Notes: generated by a model not told the origin, from the sequence alone. A stretch of DNA of 64,000 nucleotides from Flavobacterium sp. BFFFF1 (GCF_002256285.1 NZ_NKJE01000005.1:127246-191245); one strand, 5' to 3'; counted from the stretch's first letter, positions 17,594 to 27,514 are shown. Program-made: numbers and translations.

Positions 17594-18364
17594 TTATGGT
17601 TTTACTTTTACTGTAAAAGGATATTTCAATCCTTTGAATGCATCGAGATCGGCTTTAATCGAGCCGACAGCAAGCGATGCCTTTATACGCAATGGCATCT
17701 TATTATCGTCATCTGAAATCCAGACGGTCAAACTTTCCTGTTCCTTAAATACCCGCCCGGCCTGAACAAATGGCCTGAAAATCATGGTCGGGATCGTGCC
17801 AAATTTAGTTTTTAAATCTTCCCTGCCAATAAATTTTAACTTAAACTTTGTCGTCTCATCATCGAAGAACATGTCAATATTCACGGATTCGCCAACTTTC
17901 AGTTTATCAATCGTTGGATAATTCCGCAGATAGTAAAAAGTGGATAGGATGTCCTGCGTACCGTCTGGCACGCTGAATGTCTTCTCTGTTTTTTTCTTGT
18001 AATCCTTTACGATAATTTTATCCGACGATTGTATGAAGAACCCTTCCTGGTTCTTTGTATAGCCGCCTTCGTCGATTTTCCTGACGAACCTGTACGGCTT
18101 TCCGGTCTCCCTGTCAAAGTAACTCTCATAGGTGTCATCCACTTTGAAGAATATTTTTGACATGCCTGTGGTATAACCTTTGCCGATTGCATGAAAAATT
18201 TTATCGTTCTCTCCCTGCTTGATTTCCATTGTCGCATAGCCAGCCGTCACAAATCCATAGTGGATGCGAAACTTAAACCATTCTCCAACGTCAAAAGCCC
18301 TTTCTTTCTGTGTAGTAAAACTGGTGAGGATTACTAACAGAATTATCATCGAATATCTTTTCAT
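17594..18364 (-). CDS. DUF3108 domain-containing exported protein
   Basis: This 256-aa protein has an N-terminal signal sequence (MKRYSMIILLVILTSF). The body matches DUF3108: GEWFKFRIHYGFVTAGYATME, FKVDDTYESYFDRETGKPYRF, and DILSTFYYLRNYP. The family is widespread and periplasmic, of unknown function. The gene ends exactly where the TDO-family gene starts (TAA followed by ATG), a tight operon junction conserved-looking enough to suggest co-expression, although no functional link to tryptophan breakdown is known. Confidence 0.85.
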   Translation of the reverse strand: MKRYSMIILLVILTSFTTQKERAFDVGEWFKFRIHYGFVTAGYATMEIKQGENDKIFHAIGKGYTTGMSKIFFKVDDTYESYFDRETGKPYRFVRKIDEGGYTKNQEGFFIQSSDKIIVKDYKKKTEKTFSVPDGTQDILSTFYYLRNYPTIDKLKVGESVNIDMFFDDETTKFKLKFIGREDLKTKFGTIPTMIFRPFVQAGRVFKEQESLTVWISDDDNKMPLRIKASLAVGSIKADLDAFKGLKYPFTVKVKP

Positions 18365-18421
18365 AGCATTTTAAATTTTTTACATCTAGCGAAGCAAAAA
18401 CTATACCAAAAGTACCAAAAC

Positions 18422-18456
18422 AAAAAAACCCAGTCAAATTAATGACTGAGTTTTTA
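18422..18456 (-). terminator. Probable terminator downstream of hpd
   Basis: ACCCAGTCA and TGACTGAGT form a stem with one mismatch and a 6-nt loop, flanked by an A-run that reads as seven T residues on the minus strand. The remaining gap (18457-18652) is AT-rich and shows nothing else. Confidence 0.65.
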
Positions 18457-18652
18457 TGCTATTAACCAACCAAAACTATAAATTATGAAAATTTACATAA
18501 AAACTCCAGGAACCACCCCTTTGTTTTTGCGAGCGCAAAGATACGTTGATTTTTAATTATTCCAATCTAAAAATCAACTTTAACATATTATTCGCAAAAA
18601 AGGCTATACAAGAACGTTTTCGATTGAGTAATGTTTAATGATTTTTAGGTTT

Positions 18653-19813
18653 TTATAAAGTCCCTCTTTTTGCCTGCTCTCTTTCAATGGACTCAAACAG
18701 TGCTTTGAAATTTCCAGCGCCAAAACCTTTCGCGCCCATACGCTGTATGATTTCGAAAAACAGCGTCGGGCGGTCCTGTACCGGTTTTGTAAAGATTTGT
18801 AACAAATAGCCTTCTTCATCGGCGTCGACCATGATCGCGAGTTTTTCAATTTCTGAAATGTCTTCTTTCATCATTTTCATATGGTTGCCAAGCCTTTCGG
18901 GAATGGCTTCATAATAGGCATGTGGGGGTGCAGAAAGAAATTCTACCCCGCGGGCCCTCAGCTCGGTTACTGTCTTGATGATGTCATCGGTGGCTATTGC
19001 GATATGCTGGATACCCGGGCCTCCATAAAAATCAAGATATTCTTCGATCTGGGATTTTTTCTTCCCTTCGGCGGGCTCGTTAATCGGAAACTTGATGCGG
19101 CCGTTTCCGTTTGACATGACTTTGCTCATTAACGCGGAATATTCCGTATTGATTTGCTTGTCATCAAACGAGAGAAAGTTTACAAATCCCATGACATCTT
19201 CATACCACTTTACCCAGGTATTCATTTCGCCCCAGCCCACATTACCGACCATATGATCGATATATTTCAGTCCGGTAGGCTCAGGATTATAATCCGATTC
19301 CCATTTTTTATAGCCGGGCAGGAATACCCCCTTATAATTTTTACGCTCTACGAAAATGTGTACGGTTTCACCATAAGTGTAAATTCCGGAACGGATTACC
19401 GTCCCGAATTCGTCCTCTTCGACCGTAGGTTCCATAAACGATCTTGCGCCGCGCCTCGTGGTTTCTTCATAAGCGCTCGTTGCATCTTCAACCCATAGCG
19501 CTGCCACTTTGACACCGTCACCGTGTTTTTTCAGGTGCTCGTTAATTGGCGAATGCTCATTCAGGGGTGTCGTTAGCACCAACCTGATTTTGTCTTGTTT
19601 CAATACGTAGGATGTCCTGTCGCGCACTCCTGTTTCAAGCCCCGCATACGCCAAGGACTGATAGCCAAACGCGGTTTTATAGAAATGTGCAGCCTGCTTG
19701 GCGTTGCCCACGTAAAACTCAACGTAATCTGTTCCTAAAAGCGGCAGGAAATCCTGGGCGCCTTCAAATATTTTTTCGAGTCCGTACTCGACTGATTTTA
19801 CTTCTTTACTCAT
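18653..19813 (-). CDS. hpd: 4-hydroxyphenylpyruvate dioxygenase
   Basis: This 386-aa protein has two VOC-type half domains. Iron ligands are visible in LKYIDHMVGNVG (His), GPGIQHIAIATDDI (His) and LFFEIIQRMG (Glu), and the C-terminal signature GFGAGNFKALFESIE is complete. It converts 4-hydroxyphenylpyruvate to homogentisate in tyrosine breakdown. It follows hmgA on the same strand with only a broken four-helix-bundle gene in between, so hmgA-hpd form the homogentisate pathway pair here. Confidence 0.97.
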   Translation of the reverse strand: MSKEVKSVEYGLEKIFEGAQDFLPLLGTDYVEFYVGNAKQAAHFYKTAFGYQSLAYAGLETGVRDRTSYVLKQDKIRLVLTTPLNEHSPINEHLKKHGDGVKVAALWVEDATSAYEETTRRGARSFMEPTVEEDEFGTVIRSGIYTYGETVHIFVERKNYKGVFLPGYKKWESDYNPEPTGLKYIDHMVGNVGWGEMNTWVKWYEDVMGFVNFLSFDDKQINTEYSALMSKVMSNGNGRIKFPINEPAEGKKKSQIEEYLDFYGGPGIQHIAIATDDIIKTVTELRARGVEFLSAPPHAYYEAIPERLGNHMKMMKEDISEIEKLAIMVDADEEGYLLQIFTKPVQDRPTLFFEIIQRMGAKGFGAGNFKALFESIEREQAKRGTL

Positions 19814-19863
19814 TTTAATCGGATAATTTGAAAATTAGATAATTAGACAGTTCCTTGAACTGC

Positions 19864-20226
19864 TTAACTATTTAATTTTGAGGTTGATATAATTTTATTT
19901 AGAATTCGTATCAATTCAGATAAATCAATTAATAATTTTCCGCAGTTTGGATACGAATGGTATTGATCACACACAAAAAGCCATTATTCAACTTCGTCCG
20001 CCTCCTTAAGCGCAATCTTCAATTTATGAATAAAGTCTTTCTTGCTTTCCGCATTTTGGGCTTCCTTAGCATTTGCACCGATTGATGTACCTGATTTTAA
20101 AATCTGATTTGCAAGAACGAATTTCTTTTTTGCCTGTAGATCCTCTGCGTAATTAATTATATTTAACGAGAATTCAAACGATTTCAACAAAAGAACATTG
20201 TCTTTGTATTTTTCATTAAATGTCAT
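19864..20226 (-). pseudogene. Four-helix-bundle protein gene interrupted by one in-frame stop
   Basis: From the ATG at 20226 the frame encodes a four-helix-bundle (23S IVP-like) protein: LKSFEFSLNIINYAEDL, LANQILKSGTSIGANAKEAQ, KKDFIHKLKIALKEADEVE. A TAA (19986-19984, codon 81) follows exactly where the family has the Tyr of a KEADExxYWL-type motif; the same frame then continues WLFVCDQYHSYPNC and ends KIISTSKLNS at a proper stop, the usual C-terminus of the family. A single Tyr-to-stop base change explains the break. The truncated product would lose the last helix. A sequencing error is the alternative. It sits between hmgA and hpd. Confidence 0.8.
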
Positions 20227-20334
20227 ATTGTTTGGCGTATAAATTTGGTTGTTTGGCTTGAAAAGGTCAATTTTCAAATTGACTAACTATCTCATTTTCT
20301 AATTGGCTCATGCTTTCATTTTCAAATTAGCTCA

Positions 20335-21492
20335 TTATTCTACCCACGACTTATAATATTGCCCGTCATCCAAAGCCATAGCTTCCTCCGTCACCATGAG
20401 TGGCCTGAACGTATCGACCATAACAGCCAATTCTTCAGTGATGGTTTTGCCAATACTTCTTTCCATAGCACCAGGTGCAGGACCGTGTGGAATGCCTTTC
20501 GGGTGTAACGTGATATGTCCCTGTTCGATGTTGTTCCTGCTCATGAAGTCGCCATCGACATAATATAGCACTTCATCGCTGTCAATGTTGCTGTGGTTAT
20601 ATGGTGCAGGGATCGCTTTCGGATGGTAATCATACAACCTTGGGCAGAAGGAACACACGACAAATGTCGCGGTTTCGAATGTCTGGTGTACTGGCGGTGG
20701 CTGGTGTACCCGACCGGTGATCGGCTCGAAGTTGTGGATACTGAATCCATAAGGGAAGTTGTATCCATCCCACCCAACGACATCAAACGGGTGTGTAGCA
20801 TATACCACTTCGTGGATCATACCCTCTTTTTTGATTTTGATCAGGAAATCCCCTTTTTCGTCATGGGTTTCCAGTGCTTCCGGCAATTTAAAATCGCGTT
20901 CGCAAAATGGGGAATGTTCGAGGTGCTGGCCCGATGCATTTTTATACCGTTTAGGGGTGTAAAAAGGCGCGTAAGACTCGACGTAAAACAGGCGGTTTTC
21001 CGAAGTTTCAAACTCGATTTGATAAATCATGCCGCGTGGGATGATTAGGTAATCGCCGTATTCGAATGAAATGTTTCCCATCATGGTACGCAGCTTTCCT
21101 TTCCCTTTGTGGATGAAAAGCATTTCGTCGGCGTCAGCATTTTTATAGAAATATTGCGTCAGGGACTGCTGTGGTGCAGCGAGGCCGATGATACAGTCGC
21201 GGTTCACAAGCATGGCCTTACGGCTGTCAAGGAAATCGGCTTCCGGCTTCAGGTCAAATCCTTTAAAAAGCAAGGATTTTATGTTTTTGCCGATGGCGAT
21301 TTTCGGTTCTACGGAATAGGATTTGGTGATTTCCTTTACCTGTGTGGGACGGTGTACGTGATACAACAGCGCGGAATGCCCATGGAATCCTTCGGTACCA
21401 AATAGTTGCTCATAATACAAACCGCCGTCTGGTTTTTCGAACTGGGTGTGCCGCTTTTGCGGGAAATCTCCGAGTTTATGATAAATTGGCAT
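20335..21492 (-). CDS. hmgA: Homogentisate 1,2-dioxygenase
   Basis: This 385-aa cupin-fold enzyme opens the ring of homogentisate to maleylacetoacetate. Visible are YGDYLIIPRGMIYQIEFE in the cupin core, HPFDVVGWDGYNFPYGFSI, GRVHQPPPVHQTFE, and YNHSNIDSDEVLYYVDGDF supplying His and Glu iron ligands, then HPKGIPHGP. It is shorter than the ~440-aa animal and proteobacterial enzymes, as is common in Bacteroidota. It is upstream of hpd on the same strand. No fumarylacetoacetase or maleylacetoacetate isomerase gene is in the window. Confidence 0.93.
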   Translation of the reverse strand: MPIYHKLGDFPQKRHTQFEKPDGGLYYEQLFGTEGFHGHSALLYHVHRPTQVKEITKSYSVEPKIAIGKNIKSLLFKGFDLKPEADFLDSRKAMLVNRDCIIGLAAPQQSLTQYFYKNADADEMLFIHKGKGKLRTMMGNISFEYGDYLIIPRGMIYQIEFETSENRLFYVESYAPFYTPKRYKNASGQHLEHSPFCERDFKLPEALETHDEKGDFLIKIKKEGMIHEVVYATHPFDVVGWDGYNFPYGFSIHNFEPITGRVHQPPPVHQTFETATFVVCSFCPRLYDYHPKAIPAPYNHSNIDSDEVLYYVDGDFMSRNNIEQGHITLHPKGIPHGPAPGAMERSIGKTITEELAVMVDTFRPLMVTEEAMALDDGQYYKSWVE

Positions 21493-21620
21493 AATCTGGA
21501 ATTAAAAATGGAACAATTAGAAAATGAGATAATTTACTTAGGGCTCCTTAGAATTTAGCCCATAATAATCTTTGCTAATTTTCTAATTCCCTAATTTCCT
21601 AATTCCACTCATTCAGGATT
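21493..21620. repeat. AT-rich intergenic repeat tract upstream of hmgA
   Basis: It contains AATTAGAAAATGAGAT (about 21505-21520) and, further right, CTAATTTTCTAATTCCC-type inverse copies, the same short unit seen at 20280-20330 and in tandem at 49.37 kb. The units could fold back on each other. No gene is seen in 21493-21788. Confidence 0.5.
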
Positions 21621-21730
21621 TCTCTTGATGAGGAATTTCAGATGCGATAATAAGTCCTGCCAATTGGTTTTCATTGTAACAAATATCGGAAAAATTTAAT
21701 TTTCGAGTGATTTTATTGGCGAATATTTAA

Positions 21731-21768
21731 AAAACAAAAAAGGCAGTAAATGTTAAATTTACTGCCTT
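21731..21768 (-). terminator. Intrinsic terminator of the permease gene
   Basis: A 10-bp stem GGCAGTAAAT / ATTTACTGCC with a 5-nt loop is flanked by an A-run that reads as T-rich on the minus strand, 20 nt past the stop of the permease gene. Confidence 0.8.
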
Positions 21769-21788
21769 CCTGATTCTTTATTTTTATT

Positions 21789-23426
21789 TTATCTTACTTT
21801 TTTAAAACTGTAGGCATATATCATAGCGTGCAACACGGCGAAAAACAATGAGAAGTAAAACAGGAAGTGATCATCCCCGGTTTCCAGATTGTGGTGGATA
21901 AATGCGATAACGATCAATGCAAACACCATACCGAATCCCGAAGCGGCAACCGTTTTATAATTCTTCAGGCTGAAACTGCCCTGGTTCAGGATACTGTGCT
22001 TCATGCCGTAGAACAGGTAGAAATCAAATCCAATCATCATCCAGACGATAAGCCTGATCCATGTGTCAAGCGGCAGGAACACCATCATAAACAGGCAGAC
22101 GACGATACCCAATATTGGTACCAAAGGCACCAGCGGTGTACGGAAGGCTCTAGGTGCTTCCGGCATTTTCTTACGCATAATCAACACGCCGATACACACC
22201 AGGATAAACGCAAACAATGTACCGATACTCGTCATTTCACCCACCACGCGGGCGGGAACAAACGCAGCAAAAGCGCTGACCAATACCATAAATAATAGGT
22301 TGTTTTTTGCCGGTGTCCTGAATTTAGGATGTACTTCTGAAAAAACTTTTGGCATCAACCCGTCCTTACTCATCGAGAAAAACACACGGCTCTGCCCCAT
22401 TAGCATCACCAGGATCACCGATGCATAACCGCCAAGGATGGCCAGCAGGATGGCATTATTTAACCACGGATAAGCTGGTGTAATCATCCCGTTTGCCCCG
22501 ACAGTACCCATCGCTTCAACAGCCACAGCTACAGGAGCGATGCCGTCTTTGCCTGCAAAGGCCTGGTAGTTTACCACACCCGTCATGACGTGTGCAAAAA
22601 GAATATACAGCACTGTACAGATTCCTAGCGAAAGCAGTATCCCGATCGGCATGTCGCGTTTCGGGTTTTTAGCTTCCTGTGCCGCTGTGGATACGGCATC
22701 AAAGCCGATGTAAGCAAAGAACACGATGGCTGCTGCACGGATAATGCCTGAGAAACCGAATGAACCAAAAGTTCCTGTGTTTTCAGGAATGTATGGATGG
22801 TAGTTTTCCGGTTTAATGTACTGCCAGCCCACGGCAATAAAAATCAATACCACGCTGACTTTGAGTAAAACGATCACGCCATTTACGAAGGCAGATTCGC
22901 GGGTACCACGTATTAACACCAATGACATCACCATTACAATCAGTACCGCAGGCACGTTGATGATACCGCCCTCAAAAGGGGATAACATGAAATTATCGGG
23001 TAAATCTATGCCATAACCGTGGAGGAATTTCCCGAGATACCGCGACCAACTAATCGAGACGGTTGCGGCGCCAACAGCATATTCCAGCACCAAATCCCAA
23101 CCGATAATCCAGGCAATAAATTCTCCCATGGTAGCGAAAGAATAGGTGTAAGCACTACCTGCCACCGGAATCATCGAAGAGAATTCAGCATAACAAAGTC
23201 CGGCGAAAATACAGCCGAATGCAGCGACAAGGAATGAAATGGTTATTGCAGGCCCTGCGTTTGTGGCTGCAGCAAGTCCTGTGATTGAAAAAAGTCCCGC
23301 GCCGATAATCGCACCGACGCCAAGCGCCACTAATCCTGAGGCAGATAAAGTTTTCTTTAATCCTTTTTCAGATTCCGAAGCTTCTTCGAGTAATTGATTT
23401 AATGGTTTTCTTCTCCAGATTGACAT
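21789..23426 (-). CDS. APC-superfamily amino-acid permease (CAT-like)
   Basis: This 545-aa integral membrane protein has about 14 hydrophobic helices. The first helix region GVGAIIGAGLFSITGLAA is the APC substrate-binding motif, followed by CYAEFSSMIPVAGSAYTYSF, characteristic of the cationic-amino-acid-transporter branch. EAKNPKRDMPIGI is the conserved cytoplasmic loop. It probably imports amino acids by proton symport; the exact substrate is not readable. Position next to hmgA-hpd suggests aromatic amino acids, but this is a weak inference because CAT-like permeases are often cationic or broad. It has its own terminator. Confidence 0.9.
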   Translation of the reverse strand: MSIWRRKPLNQLLEEASESEKGLKKTLSASGLVALGVGAIIGAGLFSITGLAAATNAGPAITISFLVAAFGCIFAGLCYAEFSSMIPVAGSAYTYSFATMGEFIAWIIGWDLVLEYAVGAATVSISWSRYLGKFLHGYGIDLPDNFMLSPFEGGIINVPAVLIVMVMSLVLIRGTRESAFVNGVIVLLKVSVVLIFIAVGWQYIKPENYHPYIPENTGTFGSFGFSGIIRAAAIVFFAYIGFDAVSTAAQEAKNPKRDMPIGILLSLGICTVLYILFAHVMTGVVNYQAFAGKDGIAPVAVAVEAMGTVGANGMITPAYPWLNNAILLAILGGYASVILVMLMGQSRVFFSMSKDGLMPKVFSEVHPKFRTPAKNNLLFMVLVSAFAAFVPARVVGEMTSIGTLFAFILVCIGVLIMRKKMPEAPRAFRTPLVPLVPILGIVVCLFMMVFLPLDTWIRLIVWMMIGFDFYLFYGMKHSILNQGSFSLKNYKTVAASGFGMVFALIVIAFIHHNLETGDDHFLFYFSLFFAVLHAMIYAYSFKKVR

Positions 23427-23502
23427 ATTTCAGTGTTATGGTTGTTAATGAAATCCAAATATATCGTTTTTTTCAAAACAGCAACGATAATTTTTTGGAC
23501 CA

Positions 23503-25713
23503 TCAAAACCAAAACCCAACACTGAACCACGTAAAACCCTTGCGCAATTCGGGAGACCAGGAATACTTTACCTCGATCGGGCCGATGATGGTTTCCAGTC
23601 CGTAGCCCACGGCATATCCGGTGTAAGTTGGTTTAGAGATCCACGCTGTATCCTGGAATAATTGATCACCCAGATTGGCATAATTAGCCGCCACATTGAG
23701 GTGGTGCTTCTTAAAAAATTCATAATCAAAGGTAAAAGTAGCCTTTACATAACTGTCTGCGGTCAGGCTCAGGAAGTCATAGCCATAAAATGGCTTGATA
23801 TTATCGAGTTCGTTAAAGCCGTATCCTCCTAAAGTGAAATTGAAAAAGTCGATTGTCCGCTCGCCAATTGCAAATCCACCTTCAGTTTCTACACGAAGGG
23901 TCGCCTTGTTGAAAAGCGTCTGGGCAATCCCGAAGCTGCCCTTGGTTATTGAAAAAGGCTCAAAATTGTTGGTGAAGTCAGTAGAGTATAGGTACGACTG
24001 AAAGTCGCCACAAAAGTACCACCCGTGGTGTGGGAAATACTTGTTGTCATAAGAGTCGTATTTCATATACCCAAACGCACTGCCGTAATTGCTTTTTTCG
24101 AAAGTTGGAGAGGTGTTTTGGAGTGTCTGTGAGCTAATCTTGAGCGACTTGAGTTCTATGCCCGTGCCAATCACGAACTTTTGGGCAAACACCGTTTGAA
24201 CATAAGCCTGGTTTGTAAAGTCGGAGAAATCGATGTTAAGCGAATTGATGCCCAGCAGTTCCAGCAATTTACCGTTGTTAAAATCAATGGAAACGTTGCG
24301 GTTGAACTGGTTGAATTTTGATTTAAAGCCAAAACTCCAATAGAACCCATTGTCGATGTAATAATCCAGGTTGTATCTCAAATTATCGCCCAAAATCAGG
24401 TCGGCAGAAAGCACGTCATTCTTCAGAAACGTTTTCTTATTGGTAAAATTGACCAGGATGCCACTCTTGTACAACCCGTCGTAATGCAGCCCAAACTTCA
24501 AATACGTACGCATGCTGTTTTCCGTCAGTTGCAGGTTCAGGTCATCTTTGTCGCCATTTTTCTCTAATGAATAACCGATGGCGCTGAAGTTCTCCGTTGC
24601 GCTGAGGCTGTTGATGCCATTCTTTAAATCGGTGTAAGATATTTTGGTGTCAGGTTTAAAATTTAATTTACCAATGATATAGGCCCTGGTGTAATCGGTG
24701 AGTTTGTTTGTGGAGATCCTAAAAAGAGAGATGCTGTCATTTGGCTTGGTCATACCCGGCTTGGAGTATGGTTTGTCAGGGTCTGCAAGCGCTTTGATTT
24801 TTTCATATACCGCAAACGCCGCATCTTCCCCGCGTTTGATGATATCCTTCCCTTCATCAAAAGAAATCACGGAGAAATCGCTGATGTCCGGTTTGATGTA
24901 AATATCCGTCAGCTTGATTTTTGCTTTCATCTTTTCAATCATCTCCAGGTTCGAGATCTGTACCAAGATGCGTGTGGCATCCTTCAGCGCCCGCCGGTCC
25001 TTCAGGTCGTCCTGTACATCTACACCAATAATAATGTCGGCGCCCATTTTACGAACTTCTTCCACCGGGTAATTGTTTGTTACCCCGCCGTCAATTAACA
25101 GGCGGCCGTTGACTTCCACCGGGGAAAAAAGACTTGGAAAAGCGGAACTTGCTAACATCGCCTGTGCCAGATAGCCATGATCCAGTAAGACTTCCTGGCC
25201 CGTTTCAATATCGGTGGCCACGCAGACGAAAGGAATGGGCAACTTATTAAAATCCCTGACATGGCGCACTTTATCTGTCAACCGTGCCAGTAAATTATAA
25301 TTGTACAGGCCTTTGGAAAGCGCCGTCGGGATACCGATACGGAATTTATTAAACGGCAGTTGGATTGCATACAGTTCGTCGTTGCGCTTCCCAAAGAAGT
25401 TCTTGGTGCTGCGCGGAATATAATCTTTCAAGAGTTCGTCGAAATCAGTGGAGGTAAAAATGGAATCGATTTGTTTTGCCTTGTAGCCGGCAGCATAGAG
25501 CCCTCCGACCACAGCGCCCATGCTGGTGCCGCCGATGTAACTGATTTCGACGCCCGACTCTTCAAGGACCTTCAATACCCCGATGTGTGCGAAACCTTTG
25601 GCGCCGCCGCCGGTCAGTACCAATCCCACCTTGGGCCTATGATTTTGTTGCTCTTGCGAAAAAGAAGCCAGCGATGCGCATAACATCATGACCAACAGAG
25701 CAAAATTTTTCAT
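23503..25713 (-). CDS. Patatin-like phospholipase fused to an outer-membrane beta-barrel
   Basis: The start at 25713 gives a clean signal peptide (MKNFALLVMMLCASLASFSQ) and 736 aa. The patatin domain (about 28-230) has the oxyanion GGGAKGFAHIG, nucleophile S64 in GTSMGA and catalytic D208 in DGGVTNNYP. A POTRA-like linker (about 330-390, KLNFKPDTKISYTDLKNGI) and a C-terminal barrel ending VGFWF follow. This is the PlpD/type Vd autotransporter-like layout widespread in Bacteroidota. It hydrolyses acyl esters of lipids; substrate unknown. The ATG lies 1 nt after the uvrC stop, so it is in the uvrC transcript. Confidence 0.9.
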   Translation of the reverse strand: MKNFALLVMMLCASLASFSQEQQNHRPKVGLVLTGGGAKGFAHIGVLKVLEESGVEISYIGGTSMGAVVGGLYAAGYKAKQIDSIFTSTDFDELLKDYIPRSTKNFFGKRNDELYAIQLPFNKFRIGIPTALSKGLYNYNLLARLTDKVRHVRDFNKLPIPFVCVATDIETGQEVLLDHGYLAQAMLASSAFPSLFSPVEVNGRLLIDGGVTNNYPVEEVRKMGADIIIGVDVQDDLKDRRALKDATRILVQISNLEMIEKMKAKIKLTDIYIKPDISDFSVISFDEGKDIIKRGEDAAFAVYEKIKALADPDKPYSKPGMTKPNDSISLFRISTNKLTDYTRAYIIGKLNFKPDTKISYTDLKNGINSLSATENFSAIGYSLEKNGDKDDLNLQLTENSMRTYLKFGLHYDGLYKSGILVNFTNKKTFLKNDVLSADLILGDNLRYNLDYYIDNGFYWSFGFKSKFNQFNRNVSIDFNNGKLLELLGINSLNIDFSDFTNQAYVQTVFAQKFVIGTGIELKSLKISSQTLQNTSPTFEKSNYGSAFGYMKYDSYDNKYFPHHGWYFCGDFQSYLYSTDFTNNFEPFSITKGSFGIAQTLFNKATLRVETEGGFAIGERTIDFFNFTLGGYGFNELDNIKPFYGYDFLSLTADSYVKATFTFDYEFFKKHHLNVAANYANLGDQLFQDTAWISKPTYTGYAVGYGLETIIGPIEVKYSWSPELRKGFTWFSVGFWF

Positions 25714-25714
25714 T

Positions 25715-27514
25715 TTAAGTTGTTTTCGTGTGGTAAAAGTCGGTAATTTTTTTGGCTTTAGAAACACCAACGACGTCCGAAATCTCTTTTTCAGTCGCCA
25801 GCTTTAGCCTTTTAACAGATTTGAAATGTTTCAACAGTGTCACCATCGTTTTTTCGCCAATACCGGGAATCGATTCGACAGACGAATTCAATGCCGATTT
25901 ACTCCTTTTATCCCTGTGGAATGTAATCCCGAAACGGTGTGCCTCGTTACGGAGCTGTTGGATTACTTTTAAGGTTTCTGATTTTTTGTCTAAATATAGC
26001 GGCACATTATCGCCCGGGTAAAACAGTTCCTCCAGCCTTTTTGCAATCCCGATAATCGCAATCCTGCCGCGCAGTTCTAACGCATCGATGCTCTTCAGGG
26101 CTGAAGACAGCTGTCCTTTCCCACCATCGATGATGATGAGCTGCGGCAACGGTTCACCTTCGTCAAGAAGGCGCTTGTATCGGCGGTAAACCACTTCCTC
26201 CATCGAGGCAAAATCATTCGGACCTTCCACGGTTTTGATGTTGAAATGGCGGTAGTCTTTCTTGCTGGGCTTGCCGTCTTTAAATACGACACAGGCCGCC
26301 ACCGGATTGCTGCCCTGTATGTTTGAGTTGTCAAAACACTCGATGTGGCGCGGCTCCTCGCTCAGGCGCAGGTCCTTTTTCATTTGTGCCATGATACGCG
26401 TCGTATGCCGTTCAGGGTCAACAATCTGCAGTTGTTTCAGTTGGTCCAGGCGGAAGTAACGCGCGTTGCGTTCAGACAGTTCTAACAGTTGTTTTTTATC
26501 ACCGAGTTGTGGTACGGTAACTTTAATATGCTCGCCGAGGTCGATCTCGAAAGGCAGGATTACCTCACGCGTCAGCAACTGAAAACGTTCACGAAGTTCC
26601 ACGATGGCCAGTGCAAGCAGTTCCTCGTCAGGCTCTTCAAGCCTTTTCTTGATCTCGAGCGTGTGTGAACGCACTACGGATCCGTGGGAAATCTGCAGGA
26701 AATTTACAAACGCGGCGCTTTCGTCGGAGATGATCGAAAACACGTCCACATTGGTAATCTTGATGTTGGCAACCATCGATCGGGACTGGTAATTTTCGAG
26801 CACCTCAATCTTTTCCTTGAGTTTCTGGGCTTCTTCAAAACGCATCTCGGCCGCGCATTGCCCCATCGATTTCCTGAATTCGCGCAGGCTTTCTTTGAAG
26901 TTCCCTTTCAGGATCTGCCGGATGGCATCCACATGTTTTTGGTAGTTTTCGAGCGGTTCATGGCCTTCACATGGCCCTTTACAGTTGCCGATATGGTACT
27001 CGAGGCACACCTTGAACTTGCCCTTTTCAATGTTGTCTTCTTTTAAATCATAGTTGCAGGTGCGCAGCGGATACAGTTCCTTGATCAGGTCCAGAATGGT
27101 GTGCACGGTCTTGAAACTCGTGTATGGCCCGTAATATTCAGACCCGTCCTTAATCATCCGGCGGGTGGGGAAGATCCGCGAAAAAGGTTCTTTCTTGATG
27201 CAGATCCAGGGATAGGTCTTGTCATCGCGCATCAACACATTAAACCGCGGCTGGTTTTTCTTAATCAGGTTGTTTTCCAGCAGCAGTGCATCACTTTCCG
27301 AGGCTACGACAATGTGCCTGATGGTAACAATCTTGCGCACCATCACATTCGTCTTGGCCGTGTCATGCACCTTGTTAAAGTAGGAGGAGACCCGTTTCTT
27401 CAGGTTTTTGGCCTTACCGACATATAGGAGCTTTCCTTCCTTATCATAATATTGGTACACGCCGGGGCCGTCCGGAAGCGATTGAACCTGTAAGCTTAGG
27501 GATTCTGAAACCAT
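25715..27514 (-). CDS. uvrC: UvrABC excinuclease subunit C
   Basis: This 599-aa protein makes both incisions in nucleotide excision repair. Domains in order: GIY-YIG endonuclease (residues 14-95, GPGVYQYYDKEGKLLYVGKA), Cys-containing linker (KGKFKVCLEYHIGNCKGPCEG), UVR motif (AEMRFEEAQKLKEKIEVLE), the RNase H-like C-terminal nuclease (HIECFDNSNIQGSNPVA with the catalytic Asp, IIIDGGKGQL) and a C-terminal HhH pair (SIPGIGEKTMVTLLKHF). The length is normal. It is the first gene of a two-gene unit with the patatin/OMP gene. Confidence 0.97.
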   Translation of the reverse strand: MVSESLSLQVQSLPDGPGVYQYYDKEGKLLYVGKAKNLKKRVSSYFNKVHDTAKTNVMVRKIVTIRHIVVASESDALLLENNLIKKNQPRFNVLMRDDKTYPWICIKKEPFSRIFPTRRMIKDGSEYYGPYTSFKTVHTILDLIKELYPLRTCNYDLKEDNIEKGKFKVCLEYHIGNCKGPCEGHEPLENYQKHVDAIRQILKGNFKESLREFRKSMGQCAAEMRFEEAQKLKEKIEVLENYQSRSMVANIKITNVDVFSIISDESAAFVNFLQISHGSVVRSHTLEIKKRLEEPDEELLALAIVELRERFQLLTREVILPFEIDLGEHIKVTVPQLGDKKQLLELSERNARYFRLDQLKQLQIVDPERHTTRIMAQMKKDLRLSEEPRHIECFDNSNIQGSNPVAACVVFKDGKPSKKDYRHFNIKTVEGPNDFASMEEVVYRRYKRLLDEGEPLPQLIIIDGGKGQLSSALKSIDALELRGRIAIIGIAKRLEELFYPGDNVPLYLDKKSETLKVIQQLRNEAHRFGITFHRDKRSKSALNSSVESIPGIGEKTMVTLLKHFKSVKRLKLATEKEISDVVGVSKAKKITDFYHTKTT

